Shown here: positions 7,229-7,264 of the stretch, piece by piece
Layout: each line of letters begins with the position of its first letter
Position numbering within the stretch: position 1 is the first letter of the stretch
NCBI RefSeq assembly: GCF_025362455.1
Contig: NZ_JANYGJ010000187.1
Location: forward strand, 1 to 7,264
From: Deinococcus sp.
GTDB lineage: Bacteria; Deinococcota; Deinococci; Deinococcales; Deinococcaceae
Direction: 5' to 3'
DNA length: 7,264 nucleotides
The notes under the pieces: model-generated
What the model was told of the DNA's origin: nothing
Seen by the model: only the letters and a program-made list of their open reading frames with translations
Database searches by the model: none
Made by a program: the position numbers and the translations under genes

Positions 7229-7264
7229 GCGTAATTCGGAGTGCTGCTCTAAAGGGCGAAGGAT

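Larger units (their letters stand above)
7125..7251 (+). mobile_element. Complete 127-bp MITE-like element
   Basis: The element is bounded by 8-bp terminal inverted repeats, TAGAGCAG (7125-7132) and CTGCTCTA (7244-7251). If the outer TA is a target duplication, as for IS630/Tc1-mariner elements, the true ends are GAGCAG and CTGCTC. Bases 7125-7202 match 1-78 exactly in reverse complement, and the match ends at the TA. It contains two hairpins: AT-rich at 7135-7159 (11 bp, loop ACC) and GC-rich at 7205-7228 (8 bp with one G-T, loop 7213-7220). It has no open frame of note, so it would need a transposase supplied in trans. It may belong to the small non-coding repeats reported for Deinococcus, which I cannot check. 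Confidence 0.7.

Overview
The window looks like a chromosomal segment of a Deinococcus species. This is inferred from high GC coding sequence, the style of the succinate dehydrogenase proteins, GAGG-type ribosome sites on some genes and SD-less starts with a TANNNT box just upstream on others, and small palindromic repeats between genes. The species cannot be fixed by reading alone.

Left part (1-78): the end of a short repeated element, cut by the window edge. Bases 79-368 are non-coding and must hold the sdh promoter. Bases 369-3824 carry a complete sdhC-sdhD-sdhA-sdhB operon on the + strand, encoding all four subunits of succinate:quinone oxidoreductase (complex II). The covalent-FAD histidine, catalytic residues, all iron-sulfur ligands and both axial haem ligands can be placed. 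A possible rho-independent terminator hairpin follows at 3968-3997.

Middle part (4046-5426): three minus-strand genes of unknown function form a probable envelope operon, convergent with sdh. In transcription order they are a Gly-rich lipoprotein, a second small lipoprotein with a CPxxVxCxWxG motif, and a four-helix membrane protein that starts 4 nt after the second lipoprotein ends. Right part (5564-6901): a + strand class I SAM-dependent RNA (uracil-5) methyltransferase of the TrmA/RlmC/RlmD family, divergent from the lipoprotein operon across 137 bp. Both divergent genes look leaderless.

Far right (6902-7264): non-coding DNA with a dispersed-repeat-like motif at 6995-7020 and a complete 127-bp MITE-like element at 7125-7251. 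Bases 1-78 are an exact reverse complement of 7125-7202, so the two copies flank the whole window as inverted repeats. The identity stops exactly at an 8-bp terminal inverted repeat that carries a TA dinucleotide. This repeat pair is the most notable structure seen. I found no CRISPR array, tRNA, rRNA, transposase, or sign of a novel defence or biosynthetic system.
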